Positions 49,945 through 58,151 are shown, counted from the first letter of the stretch. The stretch: DNA of 64,000 nt from Halorubrum sp. JWXQ-INN 858 (GCF_009806985.1 NZ_WUAX01000001.1:1-64000); one strand, 5' to 3'. Notes: generated from the sequence alone by a model not told the origin. Program-made: numbers and translations.

Positions 49945-51618
49945 TCAGTTCGGGTAGTGCGCGTAGCCGTCCTCGTCGAAGAGGAAGCCGGCGTCCTCCA
50001 TGACCGCCAGACCGTTGTCGACGCCCTCCTCGTAGATGGTGATGTCGTCGGTGTAGAGGTCCTCGAACGCGGAGGTGACGATGGAGGTGCCGATCTCGCC
50101 GAAGCCGTACTGGAGCTGGTCGCGGACCGCGGTCTTCGGGATCGCGTGGGCCAGCGCCTGTCGCACGGGGAGCTCCCCGAGTGGCTCCTCGCGCAGGTTC
50201 ATGCTGAAGTGCCACCAGGAGTCGCTGGGGGTCTCCGCGATGCTGATGTTCGGCTCCTCCTGGTTCTCGAAGAGCTGACGGCCGACCCGCGAGAACGGGA
50301 GGTAGTCGATCTCGCCGTCACGGAGCAGCTGCCAGTTGGTGGACTCCTCGGGGATGATCTGCCAGAGGCGGCGGCTGAACGGCATCTCGATCCAGTGGTC
50401 GTCGTTGCGAACGAGCGAGAACTCCTCGCCGCGGTCCCAGTAGTCGAACTGCATGACGCCGGAGCCGACCGGCTCCTCGACGACCTCCTGAAGCGGGTTG
50501 TCGATGTCCTCCCAGATGTGCTGGGGCAGGATGGCGATCTCCGCCGAGAGGATCTGGTGGAGCGGGCCGACCGGCTGCGTGAGGTTGAGCTGGACCGTGC
50601 GGTCGTCGATGACCTCCGCGTCCTCGTAGAGGGAGCGCTGCACGGCGAACGCCGGCATCTCGTGCTCCTGGATGTAGTTGTACGTGAACGCGACGTCCTC
50701 GGCGGTCAGCTCCTCGCCGTCGTGCCACTGGTGATCGCGCAGGTGGAAGATAACGGTCGTTTCGTCCTCGAGCTCCCAGTCCTCCGCGAGGCTGAGGTCC
50801 GGGTCCGCCTCGACGGCGTCGTCGAACCTGACCAGGTAGTCGTAGATCATGCGGTTCTGCACGCGAACCTTCGTCTGCGTCCGAACGTTACTGACGGGAC
50901 TGAGGTTCTCGAGGACCTCCGCCCAGGTGCCCCACAGCTCGTCGTCGTCCCCGATCGGTTCGATGTGCATCATCGTCCACAGGTAGTTGAACCCGCGGAT
51001 GTGGCCCTCGAAGTTCTCCCAGGTCTCGTTGTTGTACGCCATCAGCTCCGCGACCTCGATGATCGGGGTCATCGGAACGTCCTCGGAGATCTCCTGCTGG
51101 ATGTCCTGCCACTGGTCGCGGCGGGCGGCGGGGTCGGTTTCCATCTGCTGGGCGTCGAGGAGCTCGTCGACCGTGTCGTCCTCGTAGCCGTAGAAGTTGC
51201 CCTCGCCGGGGCCGGTGTTCCGGGAGTGGAACATCTCGACGATACGGGTGGCCGGGTCCACGCCGAGCCCACGGGACCACGTCGAGATCCCGTAGTCGTA
51301 GTCCTCGGTTACCTGTCCGAGCAGCGTCCCCCATTCGAGCACTTCGACGTCGACCTCGAGGCCGACTTCCTCGAGCTGGTCGGCGACGAGGTTGATGGCG
51401 TCGTGCCGGGCCGGGTTGTAGTTCTCGGGGTTGTTCAGGTAGGTGACGGCGGGAAGCTGCTCCCCGAGGTCGTCCGGGTCTGCAGCGCTGGAACCGCTGT
51501 CGTCGTCCGGGTCGTCCTCCGCACAGCCTGCGATCGCAGCCGTCGCACCGACAGCTCCGATGGAGCCGGCGCGGCGAAGGAAGGAACGTCGGTTGTACTG
51601 ATCTGTGATATCGCGCAT
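49945..51618 (-). CDS. Peptide/nickel ABC transporter substrate-binding lipoprotein (family 5)
   Basis: A 557-residue solute-binding protein, first gene of the operon. The N-terminus has a twin-arginine motif (NRRSFLRRAG) and a lipobox ending at the cysteine in AIAGCAE, so it is Tat-exported and lipid-anchored on the cell surface. The body matches the DppA/OppA family (for example DPATRIVEMFHSRNTG). Ligand unknown: peptides or peptide-like compounds. A TTG three bases upstream of the ATG is also open; the TATA element (GCTTATAC on the minus strand, 51642-51649) fits the ATG at 51618. Confidence 0.93.
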   Translation of the reverse strand: MRDITDQYNRRSFLRRAGSIGAVGATAAIAGCAEDDPDDDSGSSAADPDDLGEQLPAVTYLNNPENYNPARHDAINLVADQLEEVGLEVDVEVLEWGTLLGQVTEDYDYGISTWSRGLGVDPATRIVEMFHSRNTGPGEGNFYGYEDDTVDELLDAQQMETDPAARRDQWQDIQQEISEDVPMTPIIEVAELMAYNNETWENFEGHIRGFNYLWTMMHIEPIGDDDELWGTWAEVLENLSPVSNVRTQTKVRVQNRMIYDYLVRFDDAVEADPDLSLAEDWELEDETTVIFHLRDHQWHDGEELTAEDVAFTYNYIQEHEMPAFAVQRSLYEDAEVIDDRTVQLNLTQPVGPLHQILSAEIAILPQHIWEDIDNPLQEVVEEPVGSGVMQFDYWDRGEEFSLVRNDDHWIEMPFSRRLWQIIPEESTNWQLLRDGEIDYLPFSRVGRQLFENQEEPNISIAETPSDSWWHFSMNLREEPLGELPVRQALAHAIPKTAVRDQLQYGFGEIGTSIVTSAFEDLYTDDITIYEEGVDNGLAVMEDAGFLFDEDGYAHYPN

Positions 51619-51641
51619 CAACTAAGTGGACTCATGGCGAG

Positions 51642-51649
51642 GTATAAGC
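51642..51649 (-). promoter_or_regulatory. TATA element of the peptide ABC operon
   Basis: GTATAAGC on the plus strand, centred 28 nt upstream of the ATG at 51618. Confidence 0.6.
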
Positions 51650-51885
51650 GTTTCGCAATTATTCGTATGATTGATATACTTTTAAATAATGTAAATGTCA
51701 ACGATGGTCGAAACAAACCCATACTCCCCGAAGAGTATGGTTTCGATCACGTTTCCCGACGAATAATACCCGTACCGGCACCTCTGGAACCGTCCCGAAC
51801 ACCCGATCAACGACCGATCGAAATACGCGATCGCCTTTATATAGTCATGCCATGAGAAGGCATGTATTGGACGATCACAGGCAAC

Positions 51886-51982
51886 TTCCGTGGATAGTCA
51901 CGTGTCGTTCCGTGGCTAGTCGCGTGTCGCTTCCGTGACAGCCACGCGCCGCCTCCGTGACAGCCACGCGCCGCTTCCGCGA
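51886..51982. repeat. 22-23 bp tandem repeat
   Basis: Four degenerate copies of TTCCGTGGCTAGTCGCGTGT-type units (22-23 bp), the last two being closer to TTCCGTGACAGCCACGCGCC. They are located between the dpp promoter and the M20 gene. Confidence 0.8.
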
Positions 51983-52034
51983 TCTCGGTTCCGGCTCCGG
52001 TACAGTTAACTCCCGCATGCGGCACTGGTGATGT

Positions 52035-53309
52035 ATGTCATGGTACGCTGACGAGGGGCTCGTCGGGATCCGACGGGACCTCCACCGCCACGCCGAGGCC
52101 GGCTGGAAGGAGTTCAGAACCACCGCGCTCGTCGCCGAGGAACTCGAACGACTCGGCTACGACGTCGCGCTCGGTCCCGACGCGGTCGTTCCCGAGAAGC
52201 GTCTCGGGCTCCCGAGCGACGACGTGCTTGCGGCGGCCGAGGATCGCGCACGCGAGGCTGGCGCGCCGGAAGCGTACCTCGAGCGGATGGACGGGATCAC
52301 CGGGGCCGTCGCCACTCGATCGTTCGGGGACGGCCCGGTCGTCGGGGTCCGGGTCGACATGGACGCGCTCGAGCGCGACGAGTCGCGGGCGGACGACCAC
52401 CGACCGGCCGCGGAGGGGTTCGCGAGCGTCAACCCCGGGGAGATGCACGCGTGCGGCCACGACGCCCACACGGCGATCGGGATCGGGATCGCCCGCGAGT
52501 TCGCCGACGCCGACGGCACGGACGAGGGGTTCGACGGGACGCTCAAGCTGTTCTTCCAGCCGTCGGAGGAGGGCGGTCGCGGCGGCCTCCCGATGAGCGA
52601 GACCGACCACCTCGACGACGTCGACCTGCTCGTCGCGCTCCACGTCGGGCTCGACGAGGAGACGGGCACGGTCGTCACCGCCTACGAACACCCCCTCTCG
52701 AACGCGAAGCTCGACGTCGAGTTCTCCGGTGCACCCGCCCACGCCGGCGGCGCGCCCAACGAGGGCCGGAACGCGCTACAGGCGGCTTCGACGGCGATCA
52801 CGAACCTCTACGGGATCCCCCGGCACGGCGACGGGGTGACCCGGGTCAACGTCGGAATGGTCGAATCGAGCAACGCGCAGAACGTCATCTCCGAGCGGGC
52901 GACGCTCCGCGTCGAGGTGCGGGGCGGGACGGCCGACCTCAACGAGTACATGCTCTCACACGCGAGACGGATCGTCGACGGCGCGGCGTCGATGCACGAC
53001 GTCGACGTCGGGACCTCGCTGTACGGCAAGACGACGACGTTCGAGGCGGACGACGAGGCCGCGACGCTCGTCGCCGAGGCGGCCGCGGGCCTCGACGCGG
53101 TCACGGAGGTCCGGCCGCGAAAGGAGTTCGGGGGGAGCGAGGACGCCTCCTACCTGATCCGGCGAGTCCAGGAGTCCGGCGGGATCGCCACGTACGTCGG
53201 GATCGGCGCGAGCAACGTCGCTGGCCACCACACCGCCGAGTTCGACATCGACGAGGAGTCGATGCGGATCGGCGTCGACACCGTCGTCGAGGCGCTTCGG
53301 TCCTTCTGA
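52035..53309 (+). CDS. M20 family amidohydrolase
   Basis: A 424-residue M20D-type metal-dependent amidohydrolase, of the kind that hydrolyses N-acyl amino acids or p-aminobenzoyl-glutamate. Motifs seen: DLHRHAEAGWKEFR at the N-terminus, VDMDAL near 107, HACGHDAHTA near 137 (zinc site), FQPSEEGGRG near 175 (catalytic Glu-Glu) and VAGHHTAEFDID at the C-terminus. It is divergent from a peptide ABC importer, so it probably processes an imported amide or peptide. Substrate unknown. Confidence 0.9.
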   Translation: MSWYADEGLVGIRRDLHRHAEAGWKEFRTTALVAEELERLGYDVALGPDAVVPEKRLGLPSDDVLAAAEDRAREAGAPEAYLERMDGITGAVATRSFGDGPVVGVRVDMDALERDESRADDHRPAAEGFASVNPGEMHACGHDAHTAIGIGIAREFADADGTDEGFDGTLKLFFQPSEEGGRGGLPMSETDHLDDVDLLVALHVGLDEETGTVVTAYEHPLSNAKLDVEFSGAPAHAGGAPNEGRNALQAASTAITNLYGIPRHGDGVTRVNVGMVESSNAQNVISERATLRVEVRGGTADLNEYMLSHARRIVDGAASMHDVDVGTSLYGKTTTFEADDEAATLVAEAAAGLDAVTEVRPRKEFGGSEDASYLIRRVQESGGIATYVGIGASNVAGHHTAEFDIDEESMRIGVDTVVEALRSF

Positions 53310-53449
53310 GGCGCGCCGCACGGCGTTCGGGGCGGTTCCTGCCTTCGCGATCCCCCACCCTTCGATCCGGGGAAGCGGAAGGTTCACCCCCTGTAGCCCG
53401 TCCGTGACGTACTTCGGACGTACCGAGGATCCGGCGCTCGACCCATGAT

Positions 53450-53466
53450 TACGAATATCGTAGCGT
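53450..53466. promoter_or_regulatory. Predicted Lrp site upstream of carA
   Basis: Contains the exact 15-mer CGAATATCGTAGCGT also found at the lrp promoter (41969-41983). It includes an inverted repeat TACGA-N3-TCGTA and lies 18 bp upstream of the carA TATA element, an activator-like position. Confidence 0.6.
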
Positions 53467-53483
53467 ATCTTCGAACGACGCAC

Positions 53484-53489
53484 TTATTA
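53484..53489 (+). promoter_or_regulatory. TATA element of carA
   Basis: TTATTA centred about 27 nt before the ATG at 53514. The open frame extends further upstream, so this element decides the start codon. Confidence 0.6.
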
Positions 53490-53513
53490 CGCTCGGTACA
53501 TACGTATCTCGTA

Positions 53514-54575
53514 ATGTCGGACGCCTACATCGCGCTGGCCGACGGACGCGTGTTCGAAGCACGCGGCCGTGCGCCGGGGCGTACACGTGGTGAACTGGTG
53601 TTCACGACCGCGTACACTGGGTACGAGGAGTCGCTCACCGATCCCTCCTACGCCGAACAGGTCCTTACCTTCTCGTACCCGTTGATCGGGAACTACGGCG
53701 TCCGATCGGAGCGATTCGAGTCCGACTCCGTCCAGCCGCGCGCGGCGATCGCCCGCGAGCTCACCGCCGACGTCGCGGAGTGGCTCGCCGCCGAGGGCGT
53801 CCCGGCGGTCGACCACGTCGACACCCGCGAGATCGTGACCTCCGTCCGCGAGGAGGGCGCGATGGCCTGCGGGATCGTCGCCGGCGAGGACGTCACGCCC
53901 GAGGACGCGATCGCCGAGATGGAGGCGTGCGTCCCGATGAGCGACCACGTCGACATCGGCGCGGGAGTGTCCGTGTCGGAGCCGGTCGTCCACGAGGGCG
54001 GCGGCGAGGTCGACGTGGCGCTCATCGACTGCGGCGCGAAGGGGTCCATCATCTCGTCGCTGACGGAACGCGGCGCGGACGTCCACGTCTTCCCGTACGA
54101 CGCTGCCGCGACGGAGGTCGCCGCGGTCGACCCCGACGTCCTGTTCGTCTCGAACGGCCCCGGCGACCCGGAGAACTTCGTCGACGCACAGGCGGTCGTC
54201 GACGCCTTCGCGGGCGACCTCCCGATGGCCGGCATCTGTCTCGGCCAGCAGATCGTCGCGAGCGCGCTCGGCGGCACGACGGAGAAGATGGCGTTCGGCC
54301 ACCGCGGCGTCAACCAGCCCGTCAAGGACCTCCGGACGGGGAAGGTCGTCATGACGACGCAGAACCACGGCTACACCGTCGCCGACACCGGTCCGCTGGA
54401 GGTGACCCAAGTGAACGTCAACGACGACACCGTCGAGGGGCTCGACAGCGAGGAGCTCGACGTCATCACCCGCCAGTACCACCCCGAAGCGAACCCCGGC
54501 CCGCACGACTCGCTCGGCTTCTTCGACGACGTGCTGGCGCTGACGGACACCCGGACGCGCGTCGCGGCCGACTGA
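53514..54575 (+). CDS. carA: Carbamoyl-phosphate synthase small subunit
   Basis: A 353-residue glutamine amidotransferase subunit of carbamoyl-phosphate synthase, feeding arginine and pyrimidine synthesis. The catalytic cysteine is in MAGICLGQQI near residue 243, the catalytic His/Glu pair in RQYHPEANPGP near 328, and the N-terminal half shows RGELVFTTAYTGYEESLTDPSY. The carB partner is not in this window. An Lrp-type binding motif lies upstream. Confidence 0.96.
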   Translation: MSDAYIALADGRVFEARGRAPGRTRGELVFTTAYTGYEESLTDPSYAEQVLTFSYPLIGNYGVRSERFESDSVQPRAAIARELTADVAEWLAAEGVPAVDHVDTREIVTSVREEGAMACGIVAGEDVTPEDAIAEMEACVPMSDHVDIGAGVSVSEPVVHEGGGEVDVALIDCGAKGSIISSLTERGADVHVFPYDAAATEVAAVDPDVLFVSNGPGDPENFVDAQAVVDAFAGDLPMAGICLGQQIVASALGGTTEKMAFGHRGVNQPVKDLRTGKVVMTTQNHGYTVADTGPLEVTQVNVNDDTVEGLDSEELDVITRQYHPEANPGPHDSLGFFDDVLALTDTRTRVAAD

Positions 54576-54863
54576 CCACGGTCGCCGCCCGAACGGTCAC
54601 CCGATCCGCCCGACCGCTCTCCCCCGTCCGACCGCACGGAGTACCAGTTCCCCTCCCCGACCCACCGCTTCTCCCGCCCACCCCGCCGCATCTCGCTCCG
54701 CGACTCGGCGCCTTTCTCACCCAATCCACCGCTTCTCGCCCGGCGAATCGACGCTTCTCGCATCCGGACTCCTCGACACCCACGTCCCCGGTCCGGCCGC
54801 CGTTCGACCCCGACGACGGCACGTTCCGGCGGCGTTTTGTCGCGTCGGCCCGGAGGGATCGAC
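54576..54863. other. C-rich intergenic region
   Basis: Just under 300 bp between carA and surE. C/T-rich with CACCGCTTCTC-like repeats that are too irregular to delimit. The last part contains the GGAGG ribosome-binding site used by surE. No gene seen. Confidence 0.5.
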
Positions 54864-55700
54864 GTGACACGCGATATCCTCCTCACGAACGACGACGGAA
54901 TCGACGCGGTCGGGCTGCGGGCGCTGTACGACGCGCTCGCGGCCGATCACGACGTGACCGTGGTCGCGCCGGCGACGAACCAGTCCGGGGTCGGCGGGGC
55001 CCGGTCGTGGTGGGACACGACCGTCCAATACTCCGAGACCGACCTCGGGTACGCCGTCGAGGGAACGCCCGCCGACTGCGTGGCGGTCGCGGACGTCGCG
55101 CTGGGCCTCGACCCGGACCTGGTCGTGTCTGGCTGTAACCACGGGCCGAACATCGGCGCACACATCCTCGGACAGTCGGGGACCGTCGGGGCCGCGATGG
55201 AGGCGTCGTTCCTCGGGATCCCGGGGATCGCGCTGTCGCTGTACGACCGGGGGAACCTCCCGATCTCCCCGACGGCCGGCCACGGCGACTTCGCGCTCGC
55301 CGGCGAGGTCGCCGCGGACCTCGTCACGCGGTTCGAGGACGAGGGGTTACCGCTCGGGGCCGACGTGGTGAACGTCAACGTCCCCGCCGCCGACGACGAG
55401 GCGGCGGCCGACCCGACCTACCGCGTGACCGAGCCCGCCCGCGGGTTCGACGTTATCGAATACCACCCGGGCGACGACGCCCCCTCCGAGGGCGGGTCCG
55501 CCGGGCGGCGCGGCGAGATGGGGATGGAGCTTCGCGACCGCTTCTGGCGGGAGTTCCTGCGCGGCGACGTCGCGGACGACCCCGGCTCCGACCGGCTGGC
55601 CGTCGTCGAGGGCGAGGTGAGCGTCTCGCCGTTGGCGACCTCGCGCGCGGTCGCGAGCGACCGGGTGGGCGAGACCGTTTCGCTCCCGGCGGACGAGTGA
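54864..55700 (+). CDS. surE: 5'-nucleotidase SurE
   Basis: A 278-residue SurE, an acid-phosphatase-type nucleotidase acting on (d)NMPs. The metal site is in ILLTNDDGIDAVGL (residues 5-18, Asp-Asp), with an additional Asn in SGCNHGPNIG near 95. The N-terminus begins at a GTG (54864), which is preceded by a GGAGGGATC ribosome-binding site. Confidence 0.94.
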   Translation: MTRDILLTNDDGIDAVGLRALYDALAADHDVTVVAPATNQSGVGGARSWWDTTVQYSETDLGYAVEGTPADCVAVADVALGLDPDLVVSGCNHGPNIGAHILGQSGTVGAAMEASFLGIPGIALSLYDRGNLPISPTAGHGDFALAGEVAADLVTRFEDEGLPLGADVVNVNVPAADDEAAADPTYRVTEPARGFDVIEYHPGDDAPSEGGSAGRRGEMGMELRDRFWREFLRGDVADDPGSDRLAVVEGEVSVSPLATSRAVASDRVGETVSLPADE

Positions 55701-55791
55701 CTCCGGTGCCATCCCGATCCCGACGCGCCCGCGAAGCCCGTCGTTACCGGCGACCGCCCGGGTTTATTCCGAGGCGTCGTGTACGGCCGAT

Positions 55792-56256
55792 ATGACCGTC
55801 ATCGTCGGGACGTCCGCGGCGGACGAACAGGCCGGTCCGATCCGGGAAGCCCGCCGTCTCGCCGCGGGGCTCGGTGAACCGCTGCACGTCGTTCACGTCT
55901 ACTCGGAAGCGGAGTTCGAGACCGCGACGACGGGCGAGGACGGTGGGGCCCGTGCCTTCGGGGAGGTCAGGGCGGACGCCGAGGCCGTCGCGGAGGCCGC
56001 CCTCCGGGCCGCGCTGGGCGATGCGAGCGAAGACGGCGGCGTGTTTGAGCCGCCGGTCGAAGCGGTCGGGCTCGTCGGCGACCCCGCGACCGAGCTGGTC
56101 GAACACGCGACACACGCGGACGCGAGCCTGCTCGTGGTCGGCGGTCGGCGACGGTCGCCGGTCGGGAAGGCGATCTTCGGCAGCATCACGCAGGACGTCC
56201 TCTTCGAGGCCGACTGTCCGGTCGTCGCCTGCTTCGACGCCGTCGAGGACGACTGA
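55792..56256 (+). CDS. Universal stress protein (UspA family)
   Basis: A 154-residue UspA-fold protein with a nucleotide-binding loop GGRRRSPVGKAIFGSITQDV near residues 122-141 (G-x2-G-x9-G-S/T pattern), followed by ADCPVVAC. The N-terminal motif MTVIVGTSAADEQAGP resembles the usual start. It precedes the transposon-like insertion at 56303. Confidence 0.93.
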   Translation: MTVIVGTSAADEQAGPIREARRLAAGLGEPLHVVHVYSEAEFETATTGEDGGARAFGEVRADAEAVAEAALRAALGDASEDGGVFEPPVEAVGLVGDPATELVEHATHADASLLVVGGRRRSPVGKAIFGSITQDVLFEADCPVVACFDAVEDD

Positions 56257-56302
56257 CCGTCCCCCTCGCCGCGGCCCGCTCCGCTTCCTCACCGCACGAT
56301 CC

Positions 56303-56310
56303 GCCGAAAC
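56303..56310. repeat. Target-site duplication, left copy
   Basis: GCCGAAAC directly flanks the left terminal inverted repeat of the element 56311-57933. It is identical to 57934-57941. Confidence 0.85.
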
Positions 56311-56378
56311 GGCTCTGTTGAAATCCTGTTATTCAACCATGTTTGCGTCTGAAACAGCGGGTCACTGAACGGTGCTAA

Positions 56379-56627
56379 TTAATCAAGGCGGCGTTGCCGC
56401 TCCGCCCAGAACATAAGTTCGTCTCGCATTTCTTCAGGTACATCTCCAAAGAGACAGCCAAGACGGTTTCCAAGGTTTTGCCAGCTTAGCTTATTGAATG
56501 TCCCTTCTGAATATGGACCCCCCTCCAATGCGTCTTCCCACCCCTGATGAAAGGTACGTTCGCGGCTACTATCGAGTGGCTTCCGCTTATCCGCCTCGTA
56601 CATCAAAATGGAATCTGATGACACCAT
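56379..56627 (-). CDS. Small protein of the transposon-like element
   Basis: An 82-residue protein with low-GC codon usage. The segment FHQGWEDALEGGPYSEGTFNKL and then WQNLGNRLGCLFGDVPEEM resembles short hypothetical proteins that I have seen in several haloarchaea, with no assigned function. A TTTATTA box on the minus strand (around 56651-56657) is positioned for a leaderless start at 56627. A later in-frame ATG (MYEADKRKP) is possible. Confidence 0.6.
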   Translation of the reverse strand: MVSSDSILMYEADKRKPLDSSRERTFHQGWEDALEGGPYSEGTFNKLSWQNLGNRLGCLFGDVPEEMRDELMFWAERQRRLD

Positions 56628-56775
56628 GCGTGGTATATCATGTTAGTTCATAATAAAACCTCATCTGGACCTACTGGTTCGGCGTATGTAGTTCTGAAAC
56701 TACGCTCAAAACCTGACCAATACGTGGACTTCCTGTACAGAAGAGATATATGTGCCTGTGTCTACAATTTACAAA

Positions 56776-57753
56776 GTGAAGCGTCGAGAATATATCATCT
56801 TAGGAGGTGCCTCTGTGAGTGCTGCTGTTTCTGGCTGTTTGGGATCACTGGGGCCAGGTAGACGTGATAAACCGTGGGTCACCTTGAGTTTGTTTTCATC
56901 TGATATTATACGAAAATTCCATAGCGAGCAGTATCTCGAGATACACCCGTCGCAGGCAAACGTAGAGGGACGGAACTTACCTCCTGAAAATCAAGAACAT
57001 CACATCAGCGTAGATGTCACTGTATTAGCACAGTACGGCGTGGATTTAGAGAACCTATCAGTAGAACCGACCCAAGAGCGTGAACGACCTCCCGACTACT
57101 CCCCAGAAGTGACCCGATGGACGGGGAGGCTCCCCGAAGAACCCAACACGGACATCGACACAGTAGAGATGGCTGATGGGATGATCGATCTCGTTCTTAC
57201 CACGCCGGAAAATATAACGCAAGCAGATCCAATCGGGTTGAATTTGACAGGGTTCGACTGTATCGATGTCGAAGCAATGACTACGGCCAGTTACGACGTT
57301 CAATCGTCCGATGACCATGTGAATCCCTCTCAGCATGAATTCCAAGTTTTCGATCCGCAGCAACTTCCACCCACGTTATACCCAAGAGGCATGATGGAAA
57401 ACAGTGATACACAGGTACTCACTATTGATTGGCTCGTGCCGGAAACTGAGGAAGTAGTGATGGAAATCGATACGTCTACGATGGATGAATACGGAACGAT
57501 CCGAGGGCCAGTAATTGAAGAGAAAGTGCGTGGTGGAGTCTTAAAGACAGCAACGATCAATGGTTCGACGGTTTCGATGAGATTGCTGCCGGATTCGGAC
57601 AGCGATTTCGCCTCGGTTCAGGTCCGTCTCAATGGTGTAGAAATACGCAACACAGCAGAAGGGCTATTATACCAAATGACTGTCGAAGGCGACACTCATG
57701 AGACAGTAGAGACGAAACCGTTTGACATTGAAACGGAACCAACACCAGAATGA
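56776..57753 (+). CDS. Tat-exported lipoprotein of unknown function
   Basis: A 325-residue protein starting at a GTG. The N-terminus VKRREYIILGGASVSAAVSG has a twin-arginine motif and a lipobox ending at the cysteine of VSGC, so it is predicted to be exported through Tat and lipid-anchored. The body has no known domain. Codon usage is AT-rich, as is the surrounding element. A GATATA box at 56744-56750 is centred about 28 nt before this GTG, while an upstream GTG at 56752 would be too close to the box. Confidence 0.7.
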   Translation: MKRREYIILGGASVSAAVSGCLGSLGPGRRDKPWVTLSLFSSDIIRKFHSEQYLEIHPSQANVEGRNLPPENQEHHISVDVTVLAQYGVDLENLSVEPTQERERPPDYSPEVTRWTGRLPEEPNTDIDTVEMADGMIDLVLTTPENITQADPIGLNLTGFDCIDVEAMTTASYDVQSSDDHVNPSQHEFQVFDPQQLPPTLYPRGMMENSDTQVLTIDWLVPETEEVVMEIDTSTMDEYGTIRGPVIEEKVRGGVLKTATINGSTVSMRLLPDSDSDFASVQVRLNGVEIRNTAEGLLYQMTVEGDTHETVETKPFDIETEPTPE

Positions 57754-57933
57754 GAACGTTAGGTAGCCGCCTTATTCCGATGAGTGTGATAGGAATTGCC
57801 TGCTGACTACACCCTCCGTATCTTGCACACCGCTACGCAAGAGTCAGATGTCTCGGGATTTATGCTGCAGATCTCCTATACTGACCGAAACCGAGTCAGG
57901 TTATATCCGGCTACGAAGGATCTCAACAGAGCC

Positions 57934-57941
57934 GCCGAAAC
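57934..57941. repeat. Target-site duplication, right copy
   Basis: GCCGAAAC immediately right of the terminal inverted repeat. The reconstituted target CGAAACCGTTTCG is itself a near-perfect inverted repeat, possibly the former terminator of the convergent genes. Confidence 0.85.
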
Positions 57942-57995
57942 CGTTTCGACACCTCAGAGAGACCGTCTCCACCCCGTCGAAAACGTTCTCTGCGG

Positions 57996-58151
57996 TCAGC
58001 GCCGCTCCCCGAGCGCGATGTCGAGCGCGTCTTGATAGCGCCCGTCGTCGATCGCGAGCCGTGCACGCTCCGCGACGGCCGACGAGACACGACCCGCACG
58101 GTCCAAGTCGTCGACGAGAGCTCGCACGTTTCTGGCTTCCCACTCGGTCAT
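57996..58151 (-). CDS. Short haloarchaeal protein (51 residues)
   Basis: An open frame of 51 codons with an ATG at 58151. The sequence is MTEWEARNVRALVDDLDRAG at the start and ends ALDIALGERR. It is acidic and strongly helical, with host-like GC content, unlike the adjacent insertion. Reading frame length and composition suggest a real gene; no function known. Its terminator region is interrupted by the transposon-like element. Confidence 0.55.
   Translation of the reverse strand: MTEWEARNVRALVDDLDRAGRVSSAVAERARLAIDDGRYQDALDIALGERR

Larger units (their letters stand above)
51619..52034. other. Divergent regulatory region between dppA-type and M20 genes
   Basis: About 415 bp, AT-rich from 51640 to 51760. 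It contains the dppA-type TATA box (51642-51649), a strong hairpin CCATACTC-N6-GAGTATGG (51719-51740) that extends with TCGAAA/TTTCGA arms, an orphan TATA-like CTTTATATAG (51834-51843), a second hairpin CATGCC-N7-GGCATG (51846-51864), and the 23-bp repeat array. A CAGTTAAC-type TATA near 52003-52012 fits a leaderless M20 start at 52035. Confidence 0.55.
56311..57933. mobile_element. Non-autonomous transposon-like element with cargo genes
   Basis: A 1623-bp segment of low GC bounded by 17-bp terminal inverted repeats (56311-56327 GGCTCTGTTGAAATCCT; 57917-57933 is its reverse complement with one mismatch) and by an exact 8-bp target duplication GCCGAAAC (56303-56310 and 57934-57941). It contains no transposase. 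It carries an 82-aa gene on the minus strand and a 325-aa Tat-lipoprotein gene on the plus strand. Its 8-bp duplication suits families such as IS1595, IS66 or IS6, but the family cannot be named from sequence alone. Confidence 0.85.
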
